Part shown: positions 17,674 to 27,055 of the stretch, piece by piece
How positions within the stretch are numbered: position 1 is the first letter of the stretch
Layout of the letters: the number at the start of each line of letters is the position of its first letter
Program-made: the position numbers and the translations under genes
Source of the DNA: Tetragenococcus solitarius NBRC 100494
GTDB lineage: Bacteria > Bacillota > Bacilli > Lactobacillales > Enterococcaceae
Length of the DNA: 64,000 nt
Reading direction: 5' to 3'
Assembly (NCBI RefSeq): GCF_001544195.1
Contig: NZ_BCPY01000005.1
Location: 1-64,000 of the forward strand
The notes under the pieces: generated by a model
Seen by the model: the letters and a program-made list of their open reading frames with translations, nothing else
What the model was told of the DNA's origin: nothing
Database searches by the model: none

Positions 17674-17884
17674 TTTCTAAACCTCCATTGTGAAAAATTC
17701 ACTTATAACATGTAGTATCATAACAGATAAAAACTAAAAAAAGCAATTTGATTGCTCAAATTACTGCAAAATTTTACACAAACAGCAGTAAGTGTCTTTT
17801 GTCTTGTCTTTCTAAGATAAATAAATTGTGATAAACTAGCATTTACGAGTACATAAAATCAAGAAAAATTAAAGTGAGGATATT

Positions 17885-19825
17885 ATGATTTTACTACAAG
17901 CAAACCAAATTGCGCGCCAATTTGGTGCAGATACTTTATTTGAAAATATTCAATTAGAAATCAGTAGCCAAGCGCGGATTGGACTTGTAGGGCGCAACGG
18001 TGCTGGTAAATCAACATTACTAAAAATCCTTGCAGGAATAAATGAACCTGATAAAGGAACGATTTCTAAAAATAAAAATGTTTCTTTAGGCTACTTGGCC
18101 CAAGACACTGGCTTAGACTCTGATAAAACAGTCTGGGAAGAAATGCTTGAAGCCTTCGCTGATGTCCAGAAAACAGAAAAACGAATGCACGAATTAGAAG
18201 TAAAAATCAGCCAGACATCTCCTGAAGATCAAAACTATGAAGCAATTCTTAACCAATATGACCGATTACAAGAAGAATTTACCGAAAAAAACGGCTACGG
18301 CTACGAAAATGAAATGCGTGCCGTTTTGCATGGCTTCCAATTTGATGAATCTTTTTATGACAAATCGATTCAAACACTTTCTGGGGGACAAAAAACACGT
18401 TTAGCCTTAGCTAAGATGCTTTTACAAAGTCCTGATATTTTAATCTTAGATGAACCGACGAATCATTTAGACATTGAAACGCTCAGTTGGTTAGAGGGTT
18501 ATTTACAAAATTATCGCGGTGCGTTACTGATCGTATCTCATGACCGCTACTTCTTAGATAAAGTTGTCACTGAAATTTATGAAATTAGTCGTAGCCGAAT
18601 GCGCCATTACAAAGGAAACTATAGTCGTTACTTGGACTTAAAAAGCCAACAACTAGCCAGCGATTGGAAGGCTTACGAAAAACAACAAGCTGAAATTAGC
18701 AAGTTAGAAGACTTTGTTGCCAAAAATATTGTTCGTGCTTCTACGACTAAGCGAGCACAAAGTCGCAGAAAAAAACTAGAAAAAATGGAAAAAATGGAAC
18801 GCCCACAAGGAAAAGAAAAGTCAGCCAATTTTCTTTTCCATATCGCTAAAACTTCGGGAAATATTGTTTTTCAGCTAGAAGATGGCGCGATTGGTTACGA
18901 TCATCAAATTGTTTCTGAGCCTATTCAATTAGACATTAAACGACAGGACGCGATCGCTTTAGTGGGTCCTAATGGCATTGGCAAATCGACTTTATTAAAA
19001 TCAATGATTGGACAGATTCCTTTTATTAAAGGGGAAAAGCGGTATGGTACGAATGTGAGTATCGGCTATTATGACCAAGGGCAGGCTGACTTAAATCAAA
19101 CCAAAACGATCCTACAAGAAGTGTGGGATGAACACCCCACAACTCCTGAAGTTGATATTCGTAGAGTGTTAGGCAGCTTCTTATTTTCAGGAGATGATGT
19201 TGACAAACCCATCGCTTTATTAAGTGGAGGCGAAAAAGCACGAGTCGCACTAGCAAAATTAGCCATGGAACAAAAAAACTTTCTAATTTTGGACGAACCA
19301 ACCAACCACCTAGACATTGATAATAAAGAAGTCCTAGAAAATGCCTTAATTGACTATGAAGGCACACTCTTTTTTGTATCTCACGATCGCTATTTTATTA
19401 ATCGTATCGCAACAAAAGTCATTGAACTTTCAAAAGAGGGTTCTCGACTTTATTTGGGCGACTATGATTATTATTTAGAAAAAAAACAAGAAGAACAACA
19501 ACTAGCAGAATACGAAAAAGCAGACACTCCGCAAGAAAAGACTGTGTCTACTGGCAAGCAGAATTTTGTGCAGTCAAAACAGCAGCAAAAACAAATACGA
19601 TCCCTTCAGAGAAAAGTCACCCAGATTGAAGATGAACTCAATTCTATGGATGAAACAATCAGTCAGCTTAAAGAAGAAATGACTTTACCAGAAAACTTAG
19701 ACGACCATGTAAGATTAGCCGAGCTAGACCAATCATTGCAAAACACACAAAAAAAACAAGACGAGCTAATGGAACAATGGGAAGAGCTTAGTTTACAGTT
19801 AGAAGAATTCGAATCTGAAACATAA
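17885..19825 (+). CDS. ABC-F family ATPase (YdiF type)
   Basis: A 646-residue soluble protein with two ABC domains and no membrane segments. First domain: Walker A GRNGAGKST near residues 36-44, signature LSGGQKTR, Walker B ILILDEPTNHLD. Second domain: GPNGIGKST near 361-369, LSGGEKAR and FLILDEPTNHLD. A charged linker separates them and a long coiled coil ends the protein from about residue 545. ABC-F proteins act on the ribosomal exit-site tRNA. The length, the coiled-coil tail and the position next to rex match Bacillus YdiF. Housekeeping rather than an antibiotic-resistance form is the likelier reading. Confidence 0.92.
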   Translation: MILLQANQIARQFGADTLFENIQLEISSQARIGLVGRNGAGKSTLLKILAGINEPDKGTISKNKNVSLGYLAQDTGLDSDKTVWEEMLEAFADVQKTEKRMHELEVKISQTSPEDQNYEAILNQYDRLQEEFTEKNGYGYENEMRAVLHGFQFDESFYDKSIQTLSGGQKTRLALAKMLLQSPDILILDEPTNHLDIETLSWLEGYLQNYRGALLIVSHDRYFLDKVVTEIYEISRSRMRHYKGNYSRYLDLKSQQLASDWKAYEKQQAEISKLEDFVAKNIVRASTTKRAQSRRKKLEKMEKMERPQGKEKSANFLFHIAKTSGNIVFQLEDGAIGYDHQIVSEPIQLDIKRQDAIALVGPNGIGKSTLLKSMIGQIPFIKGEKRYGTNVSIGYYDQGQADLNQTKTILQEVWDEHPTTPEVDIRRVLGSFLFSGDDVDKPIALLSGGEKARVALAKLAMEQKNFLILDEPTNHLDIDNKEVLENALIDYEGTLFFVSHDRYFINRIATKVIELSKEGSRLYLGDYDYYLEKKQEEQQLAEYEKADTPQEKTVSTGKQNFVQSKQQQKQIRSLQRKVTQIEDELNSMDETISQLKEEMTLPENLDDHVRLAELDQSLQNTQKKQDELMEQWEELSLQLEEFESET

Positions 19826-19844
19826 AAATTTTACCAATGTTAGT

Positions 19845-19964
19845 AAAAGACTGTGACACAAGTAAAAAATGTCCAAATCTTATTTGCCAGTTGGGATAAG
19901 TAACCATAAAACTCTCTCATTCAGATATTTTATTAAAAAAGAACTTATGCATAAGTTCTTTTTT
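19845..19964 (+). repeat. Intergenic hairpin repeat, copy 2 (diverged), ending in a terminator
   Basis: The left end reads GTGACACAAGTAAAAAATGTCC and the right part TTCAGATATTTTATT, aligning with the ends of the copies at 13704 and 21190. The long stem is degraded here. It ends in a perfect 30-bp palindrome AAAAAAGAACTTATG/CATAAGTTCTTTTTT (19935-19964), which is a good terminator for the ABC-F gene. Confidence 0.65.
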
Positions 19965-20003
19965 GTTATTGCAGAAAAAAATTAAGAAGGAAATAAAAAA
20001 TTT

Positions 20004-20032
20004 TTGTATGAAGTGTAATTTTTCTGTATAAT
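20004..20032 (+). promoter_or_regulatory. Promoter of alanine dehydrogenase
   Basis: -35 TTGTAT (20004-20009) and perfect -10 TATAAT (20027-20032) with 17 bp between. The ald start is 31 bp downstream. Confidence 0.8.
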
Positions 20033-20062
20033 TAAAGTAATTCAATATAATGGAGTGGTTTT

Positions 20063-21175
20063 ATGAAAATCGGAATACCGAAAGAAATAAAAAACAATGA
20101 AAATCGTGTGGCTTTGCCTCCATCAGGTGTTTATGAATTGATCCAAGCAGGACATGCGGTCCTAGTGGAGACAAACGCAGGATACGGCTCAGCGTTTAAA
20201 GACGAGGCATACGAAAACGTAGGCGCAAAAATCGTTGATACTCCTGAAGAGGTCTGGGCACAAGACATGGTAATGAAAGTCAAAGAACCATTAGAAGAAG
20301 AATATAAATATTTCCGTGATGGACTCATTTTATTTACATATCTCCATTTAGCGGCAAATAAGCCTGTTGCTCAAGCTTTACAAAAAGCCAATGTCACTTC
20401 AATTGCTTATGAAAATGTACAATTAGACAATGGAACACTACCGCTATTATCTCCTATGAGTGAAATTGCTGGAAGAATGGCCGCTCAAATTGGAGCTGAA
20501 TTTTTAGAAGGCCCCAAAGGCGGTAAGGGAATTGTATTAGCTGGTGTTCCTGGTGTTCGTAAAGGAAATGTGGTTGTGATTGGCGGCGGTGTTGCTGGTA
20601 CAAATGCAGCCAAAATTGCTTATGGACTTGGCGCAAACGTTACAATTTTAGACGTAAATATTGATCGACTAAAAGAATTAGATACTGAATTTAACGGACA
20701 AGTACAAACATTAATGTCTAATAGTTTTAATATCGAAGAACAATTAAAAACAGCTGATCTTGTTGTAGGTGCCGTTTTATTACCTGGACGTAAGGCTCCG
20801 ACACTCGTTACAAGAGAAATGGTAAAAAATATGCCAGATCATTCTGTGATTGTTGATATCGCAATTGACCAAGGTGGAATTTTCGAAACAGAAACAAGAA
20901 CAACCACTCATGATGACCCAACTTATGTAGAAGAAGGCGTCACTCACTATGCAGTAGCCAACATGCCAGGGGCAGTTGCTCAAACAGCAACCATTGCTTT
21001 AAGCAATTCTACCCTGCCTTTTGCTAAGAAAATCGTTGGAGGTCCTATCGAAGAAGTTTTACAAAATGAATCAGCATTGTACCGTGGCGTGAATACCTAC
21101 AAAGGACAGTTAGTACATGAAGCCGTTGCTCAGGATTTAAGTATTCAACACACACCATTAAGCGATCTACTATAA
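20063..21175 (+). CDS. ald: Alanine dehydrogenase
   Basis: A 370-residue NAD-dependent L-alanine dehydrogenase, which interconverts alanine with pyruvate and ammonia. [20 protein letters not shown] opens the protein. Lys in MVMKVKEP near residue 75 and His in FTYLHLAA near 96 are the pyruvate and catalytic residues of the family. The NAD site [16 protein letters not shown] begins near residue 171. DIAIDQGG near 269 is also conserved. Length is standard. ATG follows TGGAGTGG. It is monocistronic, followed by a hairpin repeat that may act as its terminator. Confidence 0.96.
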   Translation: MKIGIPKEIKNNENRVALPPSGVYELIQAGHAVLVETNAGYGSAFKDEAYENVGAKIVDTPEEVWAQDMVMKVKEPLEEEYKYFRDGLILFTYLHLAANKPVAQALQKANVTSIAYENVQLDNGTLPLLSPMSEIAGRMAAQIGAEFLEGPKGGKGIVLAGVPGVRKGNVVVIGGGVAGTNAAKIAYGLGANVTILDVNIDRLKELDTEFNGQVQTLMSNSFNIEEQLKTADLVVGAVLLPGRKAPTLVTREMVKNMPDHSVIVDIAIDQGGIFETETRTTTHDDPTYVEEGVTHYAVANMPGAVAQTATIALSNSTLPFAKKIVGGPIEEVLQNESALYRGVNTYKGQLVHEAVAQDLSIQHTPLSDLL

Positions 21176-21189
21176 TCTATAATGATTTA

Positions 21190-21345
21190 AAAGAGACGGT
21201 AACATAAGTAAAGACAAAGATATCCAAACTATAAAGAGATGATTGTTGCAATTTCTCATCGCAAAACCGCAATGAGTAGCGAATCTCATCAAATATAGTT
21301 TGGATATTTTATTGTTAAAAAGACTTATACCATAAGTCCATTTTT
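21190..21345 (+). repeat. Intergenic long-hairpin repeat, copy 3
   Basis: ATATCCAAACTATA at 21220-21233 is perfectly complementary to 21294-21307. The left end is ACATAAGTAAAGAC and the right end TATTTTATTGTTAAAAAGACTTAT, the same as copy 1. One G-C pair of copy 1 is an A-T pair here on both arms, which supports conservation of the fold. The right end also forms GACTTAT-ACC-ATAAGTC followed by T-rich sequence, so it may terminate ald. Confidence 0.75.
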
Positions 21346-21379
21346 ATGGCTTGATTGAACGTTGATTAAAAAAGTAGTC

Positions 21380-21424
21380 GTCTCAATAAAAACGCATAAT
21401 GAACGGGCAAAAGTCCGTTGAGAC
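21380..21424. other. Nested hairpin in the ald-VOC intergenic region
   Basis: GTCTCAA (21380-21386) pairs with TTGAGAC (21418-21424), and ACGG/CCGT forms an inner stem. No T tract follows. The remaining intergenic sequence 21425-21501 shows nothing recognisable. Confidence 0.4.
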
Positions 21425-21501
21425 ACTGCCCAATCATTAGCTACAATGAGAGATAAGGCCAAATTTTATCATTAGGAATTATTCCCAGATTAAGAAGTAA
21501 A

Positions 21502-21527
21502 CAAAGGACTTATACCTCAATCCTTTG
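21502..21527 (-). terminator. Weak terminator after the VOC gene
   Basis: On the minus strand CAAAGGA pairs with TCCTTTG around a 12-base loop, followed by a TTTAC tract. It is 10 bp past the VOC stop. Confidence 0.4.
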
Positions 21528-21537
21528 TACTTTATCC

Positions 21538-21912
21538 TTAATCTGTCGTCAACTCTATCAAATTTCCTTCTGGATCTTGTATTACAGCTTCGTAATAACC
21601 ATCACCCGTCGTTCGTGGACCGCTTAATAAAGGAAAGCCATCTTCAACAAATCTTTCAGCAAAAACATCGACGGCTTTTTTATTTCCTACTGCAATCGCT
21701 ATATGTGCATAGCCTAAGCTTTCGGCTATACGATTGGATAAATGTTGTTTGTTTGTTAGCTCAATGCGACTTCCTTCTTCAAAGCTTAAAAAGTAAGAGC
21801 AAAACCCAGTTTTTTTGTTATGATATAACTCCGTACTTTCCACGTTAAAATACTTTTCGTAAAAGGTCTTCATTTTTTCAAGATCTTTGACCCAAATCGC
21901 AATATGCTCAAT
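21538..21912 (-). CDS. VOC (glyoxalase-fold) protein with no canonical start codon
   Basis: A VOC-superfamily protein of about 124 residues. The reading frame continues upstream of its first ATG (21871-21873) as IEHIAIWVKDLEK, the conserved first beta strand with its metal-binding His. A strong GAGGAGG lies before that part, but the codons after it are TTT-AAG-AAG-ATT; homologues normally read ATG-AAG-ATT. The coordinate given assumes an ATT start at 21910-21912. Other conserved parts are SLGYAHIAIAVG near the middle and YYEAVIQDPEGNLIELT at the end. Substrate unknown. Either a rare start is used or the gene is damaged. Confidence 0.65.
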   Translation of the reverse strand: MEHIAIWVKDLEKMKTFYEKYFNVESTELYHNKKTGFCSYFLSFEEGSRIELTNKQHLSNRIAESLGYAHIAIAVGNKKAVDVFAERFVEDGFPLLSGPRTTGDGYYEAVIQDPEGNLIELTTD

Positions 21913-22025
21913 CTTCTTAAAATCCTCCTCGAATCGTTTCCTTTATCTTACCAAAAATAATACATATTTGGGAGTGTTAGATATATTTTATAATTTACTA
22001 AATAAGCAGCATATTACTTCTCCTA

Positions 22026-23099
22026 TCAATTCCGATACATCTTCAATTCCAAAAACAAATCATTGTAGATGCCTAAATATTTTGGACCGAGGTCCTGATA
22101 AACCTCTAGTCGTGAGAGTTGTTTATCAGATGGATAAAATTGTTTATCTTCTGTTACTTTTTTAGGTAGTAATTTCATCGCTGCTTTATTCGGTGTGGAA
22201 TAGCCGATATATTCGGCATTTTGGGCTGCATGTTCCGGCTTTAACATAAAATTGATAAAAGCATAGGCTCCCTTTTTATTTTGTGCCGTTTTAGGAATCA
22301 CCAGATTATCAAACCACAGGTTGGAACCTTCTTCGGGAATAACGTAATGAATGTGCTCATTTTCTACCATCATATCCGCTGCTTCCCCGGAAAATGTTAC
22401 TGCCACTGCACTTTCTTCATTTTCCATATACATTTTGATTTCATCAGCAACAATTGCCTTAACGTTAGGCGTTAACTTTCTTAATTTAGAAGTAGCCTCT
22501 TGTAGTTGAGTGTTATCTTTACTATTAAGTGAATAACCTAAGCTATTTAACCCTAAGCCCATCACTTCCCGCGCACCATCAATTAACATCACATTATTTT
22601 TCAACCCAGGATTCCATAAATCTTCCCAGGAAGTAATCGTTCCTTCTTCCACCATTTTGTCGTTGTAAGCAATTCCTAAAGTTCCCCAAAAATAAGGAAC
22701 AGAATAACGATTTCCTGGGTCAAAACTTTGATCTAAAAATTGCGGATTAATATTATCTAACCCTTTTATTTTAGCTTTATCTAAGGGTAAGACTAAATTT
22801 TGTGAAATCATTTTTTGGATCATGTATTCACTAGGAATCGCGATATCATAAGCAGTGCCGCCTTGTTCAATTTTAGTAAACATGGCTTCATTAGAGTCAA
22901 AGGTGTCATAATTCACATTATAACCACTCTCTTTTTCAAATTGATCAATTAATGTGGGGTCAATATAATCTCCCCAATTATAAATATTAACTACTTTTGT
23001 CCCTGTTCTTCCGCTTGTTTTTTCCAAAGTATGAACGCCAAAAAATAGCAATAATAAAATCAGACAAATTCCTATAAAAAGCGTCTGCAACTTTTTCAT
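22026..23099 (-). CDS. potD: Spermidine/putrescine-binding protein
   Basis: A 357-residue extracellular polyamine-binding protein of the PotD family. VVNIYNWGDYIDPTLIDQFEKE is the hallmark opening of the mature domain near residues 36-57, and TIEQGGTAYDIAIPSEYMI follows near 90. The N-terminus has one hydrophobic segment (residues 6-22) but no lipobox cysteine, so it is probably held by an uncleaved anchor. Its ATG overlaps the potC stop by four bases (ATGA). Last gene of potABCD. Confidence 0.93.
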   Translation of the reverse strand: MKKLQTLFIGICLILLLLFFGVHTLEKTSGRTGTKVVNIYNWGDYIDPTLIDQFEKESGYNVNYDTFDSNEAMFTKIEQGGTAYDIAIPSEYMIQKMISQNLVLPLDKAKIKGLDNINPQFLDQSFDPGNRYSVPYFWGTLGIAYNDKMVEEGTITSWEDLWNPGLKNNVMLIDGAREVMGLGLNSLGYSLNSKDNTQLQEATSKLRKLTPNVKAIVADEIKMYMENEESAVAVTFSGEAADMMVENEHIHYVIPEEGSNLWFDNLVIPKTAQNKKGAYAFINFMLKPEHAAQNAEYIGYSTPNKAAMKLLPKKVTEDKQFYPSDKQLSRLEVYQDLGPKYLGIYNDLFLELKMYRN

Positions 23100-23935
23100 G
23101 TCAAATCAGCCTTCTTCCTGGCTAGGCGATTTTTACGCAAACGTGGCAAGCGATTTTCTTTACTGATAAAATAATAACCTATAACAAGTAGTAAAGAAAA
23201 TAGAAAAACAAGCGTACTTAAAGCATTAATTTCTAAATTGATTCCTTGTCTGGCTCTAGAATAAATTTCGACAGACAACGTCGTAAACCCATTGCCCGTA
23301 ACAAAAAAGGTCACGGCAAAATCATCTAAAGAATAAGTAAAAGCCATGAAATAACCCGCGATCACCCCTGGAGTTAAAAACGGCAAAATAATATCTTTTA
23401 ATACTTGCCAGCTGTTAGCTCCTAAATCTCTAGCAGCGTCAACCATAGAGTCTTTCATTTCTTGTAATTTCGGCAATACCATCAATACAACAATTGGCAC
23501 ACTAAACGCACAATGAGACAGAAGAACGCTAGTAAAACCTAAGTGAAAACTTTGCAATAAACCACCTAACATAGTAAAGAAAATCAAAAAACTTGCCCCA
23601 ATAATAACGTCTGGTGAAACCAATAAAATATTATTAAAACTAAGCAAAGTATTTTTAAACCAGCTTTTTTTACTATAATAGATCCCAATAGCACCTAAAA
23701 CACCAATAATGGTTGCAATCAAAGCAGATAAAAAGGCCAATAAAAAAGTATTTAATACAATCACTAATAATCGTGAATCCGAGAATAAAGCCCGGAAATG
23801 CACCAGCGAAAAGCCGCTAAATTGATTCATAGTCTCTCCTGCGTTAAAGGAGTAAAAAATTAAATAGAAAATGGGTAGATAAAGAATCACAAAAACAGCA
23901 GTTAAATAAACATAGGACCAGCGAAATTTTCTCAT
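23096..23935 (-). CDS. potC: Spermidine/putrescine ABC transporter permease PotC
   Basis: A 279-residue permease with six membrane segments. The start WSYVYLTAVFVILYLPIFYLIFYSFN is typical of PotC. The ABC-coupling loop DAARDLGANSWQVLKDIILPFLTPG lies near residues 170-195 (read as AARDLGANSWQ then LPFLTPG). It forms the channel with PotB. It follows potB by eight bases and overlaps potD. Confidence 0.94.
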   Translation of the reverse strand: MRKFRWSYVYLTAVFVILYLPIFYLIFYSFNAGETMNQFSGFSLVHFRALFSDSRLLVIVLNTFLLAFLSALIATIIGVLGAIGIYYSKKSWFKNTLLSFNNILLVSPDVIIGASFLIFFTMLGGLLQSFHLGFTSVLLSHCAFSVPIVVLMVLPKLQEMKDSMVDAARDLGANSWQVLKDIILPFLTPGVIAGYFMAFTYSLDDFAVTFFVTGNGFTTLSVEIYSRARQGINLEINALSTLVFLFSLLLVIGYYFISKENRLPRLRKNRLARKKADLT

Positions 23936-23943
23936 GATTTAAC

Positions 23944-24744
23944 CTAACCTCCCTTTTTCTTTTCTTGTGTCAGCAGCATCACAACAAACATTGCTAGAAT
24001 TAAAATTACACCAATGGTAGAACCCATTCCCCAATTTTGAGTGATTAAAAAATGCTGTTCAATCGCAGTTCCTAATGTAATCACTCGATTACCGCCAATT
24101 AAACGTGTCAACATAAATAATGAAAGCGATGGAATAAATACCGCTTGTACACCACTTTTAACACCATTTAAAGACAGCGGAAAAATGACATGAATAAAGG
24201 TCTGGTAACTATCAGCACCCAGATCACGGCTGGCACTGATTAAAGAAGAGTCAATTTCTTCTAAAGCATTATAAATGGGCATAATCATAAAGGGTATTTC
24301 AATGTAGCTTGCGACCACTAAAAAGCTAGTGTCTGTAAATAAGATTTGTGTCGGCCCAAGTCCAAAAAAAGCTAAGAAATGATTCATACTGCCATCGATC
24401 CCAAAAATACCAATAAATGCGTATGCTTTTAAAAGTAAATTTATCCACGTGGGTAAAATAATGAATAACAACCACAGGTCTTTATACTTTAATTTCGTTA
24501 AAAAATAAGCTGTGGGATAACTAATAACTAGCGTGAATAAAGTAACTAAACAGGCATACCAGATGGAGTTAAGTGTCATCATCAAATATTTTCCTGAAGT
24601 AAAATAGGTCTGATAATTTTTAAAAGTAAAAACCCCGGACATATCAAAAAATGACTGATATATAATCAAAGCCAGAGGAGCAATGACAAATAAAAATAAC
24701 CAGATAAAATATGGCAGTATATAAAATCGTTGCGTTTTTAGCAT
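23944..24744 (-). CDS. potB: Spermidine/putrescine ABC transporter permease PotB
   Basis: A 266-residue permease with about six membrane segments and the coupling motif SASRDLGADSYQTFIHVIFP near residues 174-193. The IYQSFFDMSG loop after the first segment is typical of PotB. ATG follows GTAGGTGAG and lies 13 bp after potA. Confidence 0.94.
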   Translation of the reverse strand: MLKTQRFYILPYFIWLFLFVIAPLALIIYQSFFDMSGVFTFKNYQTYFTSGKYLMMTLNSIWYACLVTLFTLVISYPTAYFLTKLKYKDLWLLFIILPTWINLLLKAYAFIGIFGIDGSMNHFLAFFGLGPTQILFTDTSFLVVASYIEIPFMIMPIYNALEEIDSSLISASRDLGADSYQTFIHVIFPLSLNGVKSGVQAVFIPSLSLFMLTRLIGGNRVITLGTAIEQHFLITQNWGMGSTIGVILILAMFVVMLLTQEKKKGG

Positions 24745-24757
24745 TTACTCACCTACT

Positions 24758-25840
24758 TTACTCATAATTTTTTAACCGTCTACCAAAATCTTTTTCAGTT
24801 TCGTTAAAACGCATAATGTGAATATCTTCGGGTTCAAAATACAAGCCAACATAATTCCCTTCAATTGCCTTTTTTGTAGAATGGACCATCCACTTATTTC
24901 CTTGTTTATCACTACCGATGATCTCATAATGCACACCACGAAATAGTTGCGTATCCACTTTTACAACTAACTTTCCCTTTTCAACTGAAGTCAGTTGTAG
25001 GTCTTCTGGACGTATCACCACTTCAACCGCTTCATTTTCTCGCATCCCACTATCCACGCAAGCAAAACGTTGGTTTCCTATCTGTACTAACTTATCTTCT
25101 AGCATAATTCCATCTATAATATTACTTTCGCCAACAAAGTCGGCTACAAAGTGGTTAATTGGTTCATCGTAAATAGCAACCGGCGTTCCTTTTTGCACAA
25201 TTTCCCCTTGGTTCATAACAAAGATTTCGTCACTCATCGCCAGGGCCTCTTCCTGATCATGTGTAACAAAAATAAAAGTAATCCCCAAACGCTTTTGTAA
25301 ATCACGCAATTCATACTGCATATCTGTTCTTAACTTTAAATCTAGTGCCGATAATGGTTCATCTAGTAACAATACTTTAGGTTTGTTGACGATTGCTCGA
25401 GCAATGGCTACTCTTTGTCTTTGCCCACCTGACATCTCACTGATTTCTCGCTTTTCGTAACCAGTTAATTGTACAGAACGCAAAGCTTCATACACTTTTT
25501 CTTTTATTTTGCTTTTCGTTATTTTCTTTATTTTTAATCCAAAGGCTACGTTGTCAAAAACGTTCATATGGGGAAATAAAGCATAGTCTTGAAATACGGT
25601 ATTCACTTGACGCTTATTTGCAGGAATATCATTAATTCTTTTGCTGGCAAAAAAAATATCTCCTTTGTCAGCATCAGTAAAGCCAGCAATTGTTCTTAAA
25701 ATCATTGTTTTCCCACATCCTGATGGGCCCAAAAGTGTATAAAATTTTCCTTCTTCAATATCAAAAGAAATATCTTTTAAAATCGTTTCATCGGCAAACT
25801 TTTTGACAATATGGTTAAATGAAATAATAGTTTGGCTCAC
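24758..25840 (-). CDS. potA: Spermidine/putrescine ABC transporter ATPase
   Basis: A 360-residue ATPase that powers polyamine import. Walker A GPSGCGKT is near residues 38-45, Q-loop [11 protein letters not shown] near 83, signature SGGQRQR near 140, Walker [13 protein letters not shown] near 158. A C-terminal TOBE domain follows from about residue 285 ([11 protein letters not shown]). Start codon is GTG with AAAGGAGG before it. First gene of potABCD. The 220 bp upstream are shared with a divergent gene; no clear regulatory site is seen there. Confidence 0.95.
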   Translation of the reverse strand: MSQTIISFNHIVKKFADETILKDISFDIEEGKFYTLLGPSGCGKTMILRTIAGFTDADKGDIFFASKRINDIPANKRQVNTVFQDYALFPHMNVFDNVAFGLKIKKITKSKIKEKVYEALRSVQLTGYEKREISEMSGGQRQRVAIARAIVNKPKVLLLDEPLSALDLKLRTDMQYELRDLQKRLGITFIFVTHDQEEALAMSDEIFVMNQGEIVQKGTPVAIYDEPINHFVADFVGESNIIDGIMLEDKLVQIGNQRFACVDSGMRENEAVEVVIRPEDLQLTSVEKGKLVVKVDTQLFRGVHYEIIGSDKQGNKWMVHSTKKAIEGNYVGLYFEPEDIHIMRFNETEKDFGRRLKNYE

Positions 25841-26059
25841 TTATCTCCCTCCTTTGAGTAAAAGTTCTCTCTTTTAGTTTATTAGCCTGTACAAGAATAA
25901 CTTTTTTCTTAGTATAAACGCAAGAAGTTTTGCTTAAATTTTCTTATACTTCGAACTTAGCTTAAAAGCTATCAAGAGAAATAAAAGTTGTGTTATGATA
26001 AAATCAATAAAACCTAAAAAAGTACGAAAAGAAAACTTTTTAGCAAAAGGAGAATTGAA

Positions 26060-27055
26060 ATGGAAAACTTTTTAGCTTTTGAAGTGACCCAGACCGAAAA
26101 TGTCTTTTCTCGAGGGATTGTTAGAAAACAAAGTGGAACACTTAAAAAAAATTATGTCCGTGTTCAAGTAGAGTATTCTGATATTAACTATAAAGATGCC
26201 TTAGCTGCAAGTAAAAACAAGGGCGTAGTTGCAGAATATCCTAAAGTGATTGGCATTGACCTAGCAGGAACAGTGATTGAATCAAATGCCCCAGAATGGA
26301 CAAACGGACAAAAAGTTCTTGCTACAGGTTATGGATTGGGCACAAGTGTAGATGGTGGTTTTAGCCAAATTCAAGATGTACCCGCCCAGTGGCTAGTTAA
26401 AATCCCACAAAGTTTAACAACAAAAGAAGCGATGAAATTTGGTACGGCTGGTTTTACCGCCGCCTTGGCTGTACAAAATTTAGTTAAAGAAACCGCTGAT
26501 AAAAATGCACCCATTCTTGTGACAGGCGCAACAGGTGGTGTGTCTACTATTACTATCTCACTTTTGCATCAATTGGGTTACATAAATATCGTTGCCATGA
26601 CTTCAAAAAAAGAGCAAGCCAGTTGGCTATCAGAACTAGGAGCTACTGATATCCAATCACCTGCCGAAATTTTACCGGAAAAGAAAAAACCTCTGGGAAA
26701 ACAAAGGTTTGCAGCTGTTATCGATACTGTAGGCGGTGAAATTCTAGCAAACTTACTTCCCTTAATTCAATACGGGGGCTGTGCAGTCTTATGCGGCAAC
26801 GCCGGTGGAATCACTTTAGATACCACAGTCTTGCCTTTTATCTTGCGCAGCATTAAAATGATTGGGATTGATTCAGTAAATGTCGAATCCACGAAAAGAA
26901 AAGAAATTTGGCAATTTTTAGCTCAAAATAAAATAATACTAGAACAGTTACCTTTCCAAAAAGTCACTTTGACTGACTTAGATGAAACGATTGAATCCTT
27001 GTTAAACGGCACGCACATGGGCCGTACCATTGTTGAGGTAGGTGAAAAACAGTGA
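26060..27055 (+). CDS. YhdH/AcuI-family NADPH-dependent quinone/acrylyl-CoA reductase
   Basis: A 331-residue medium-chain reductase without structural zinc ligands. VEYSDINYKDALA near residues 38-50 and VIGIDLAGTV near 67-76 are typical of the YhdH/YhfP (AcuI) group. The nucleotide site reads PILVTGATGGVST near residues 152-164. Members reduce acrylyl-CoA or related enones; the physiological substrate here is unknown. ATG follows AAAGGAGA. The stop overlaps the coaB start (GTGA), so it shares a transcript with coenzyme A genes. Confidence 0.85.
   Translation: MENFLAFEVTQTENVFSRGIVRKQSGTLKKNYVRVQVEYSDINYKDALAASKNKGVVAEYPKVIGIDLAGTVIESNAPEWTNGQKVLATGYGLGTSVDGGFSQIQDVPAQWLVKIPQSLTTKEAMKFGTAGFTAALAVQNLVKETADKNAPILVTGATGGVSTITISLLHQLGYINIVAMTSKKEQASWLSELGATDIQSPAEILPEKKKPLGKQRFAAVIDTVGGEILANLLPLIQYGGCAVLCGNAGGITLDTTVLPFILRSIKMIGIDSVNVESTKRKEIWQFLAQNKIILEQLPFQKVTLTDLDETIESLLNGTHMGRTIVEVGEKQ

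Noticed and set aside
17690-17705. Possible Rex self-operator upstream of rex
   Set aside because: GTGAA-AAA-TTCAC is shorter than the usual TTGTGA-N6-TCACAA site, so I do not call it.
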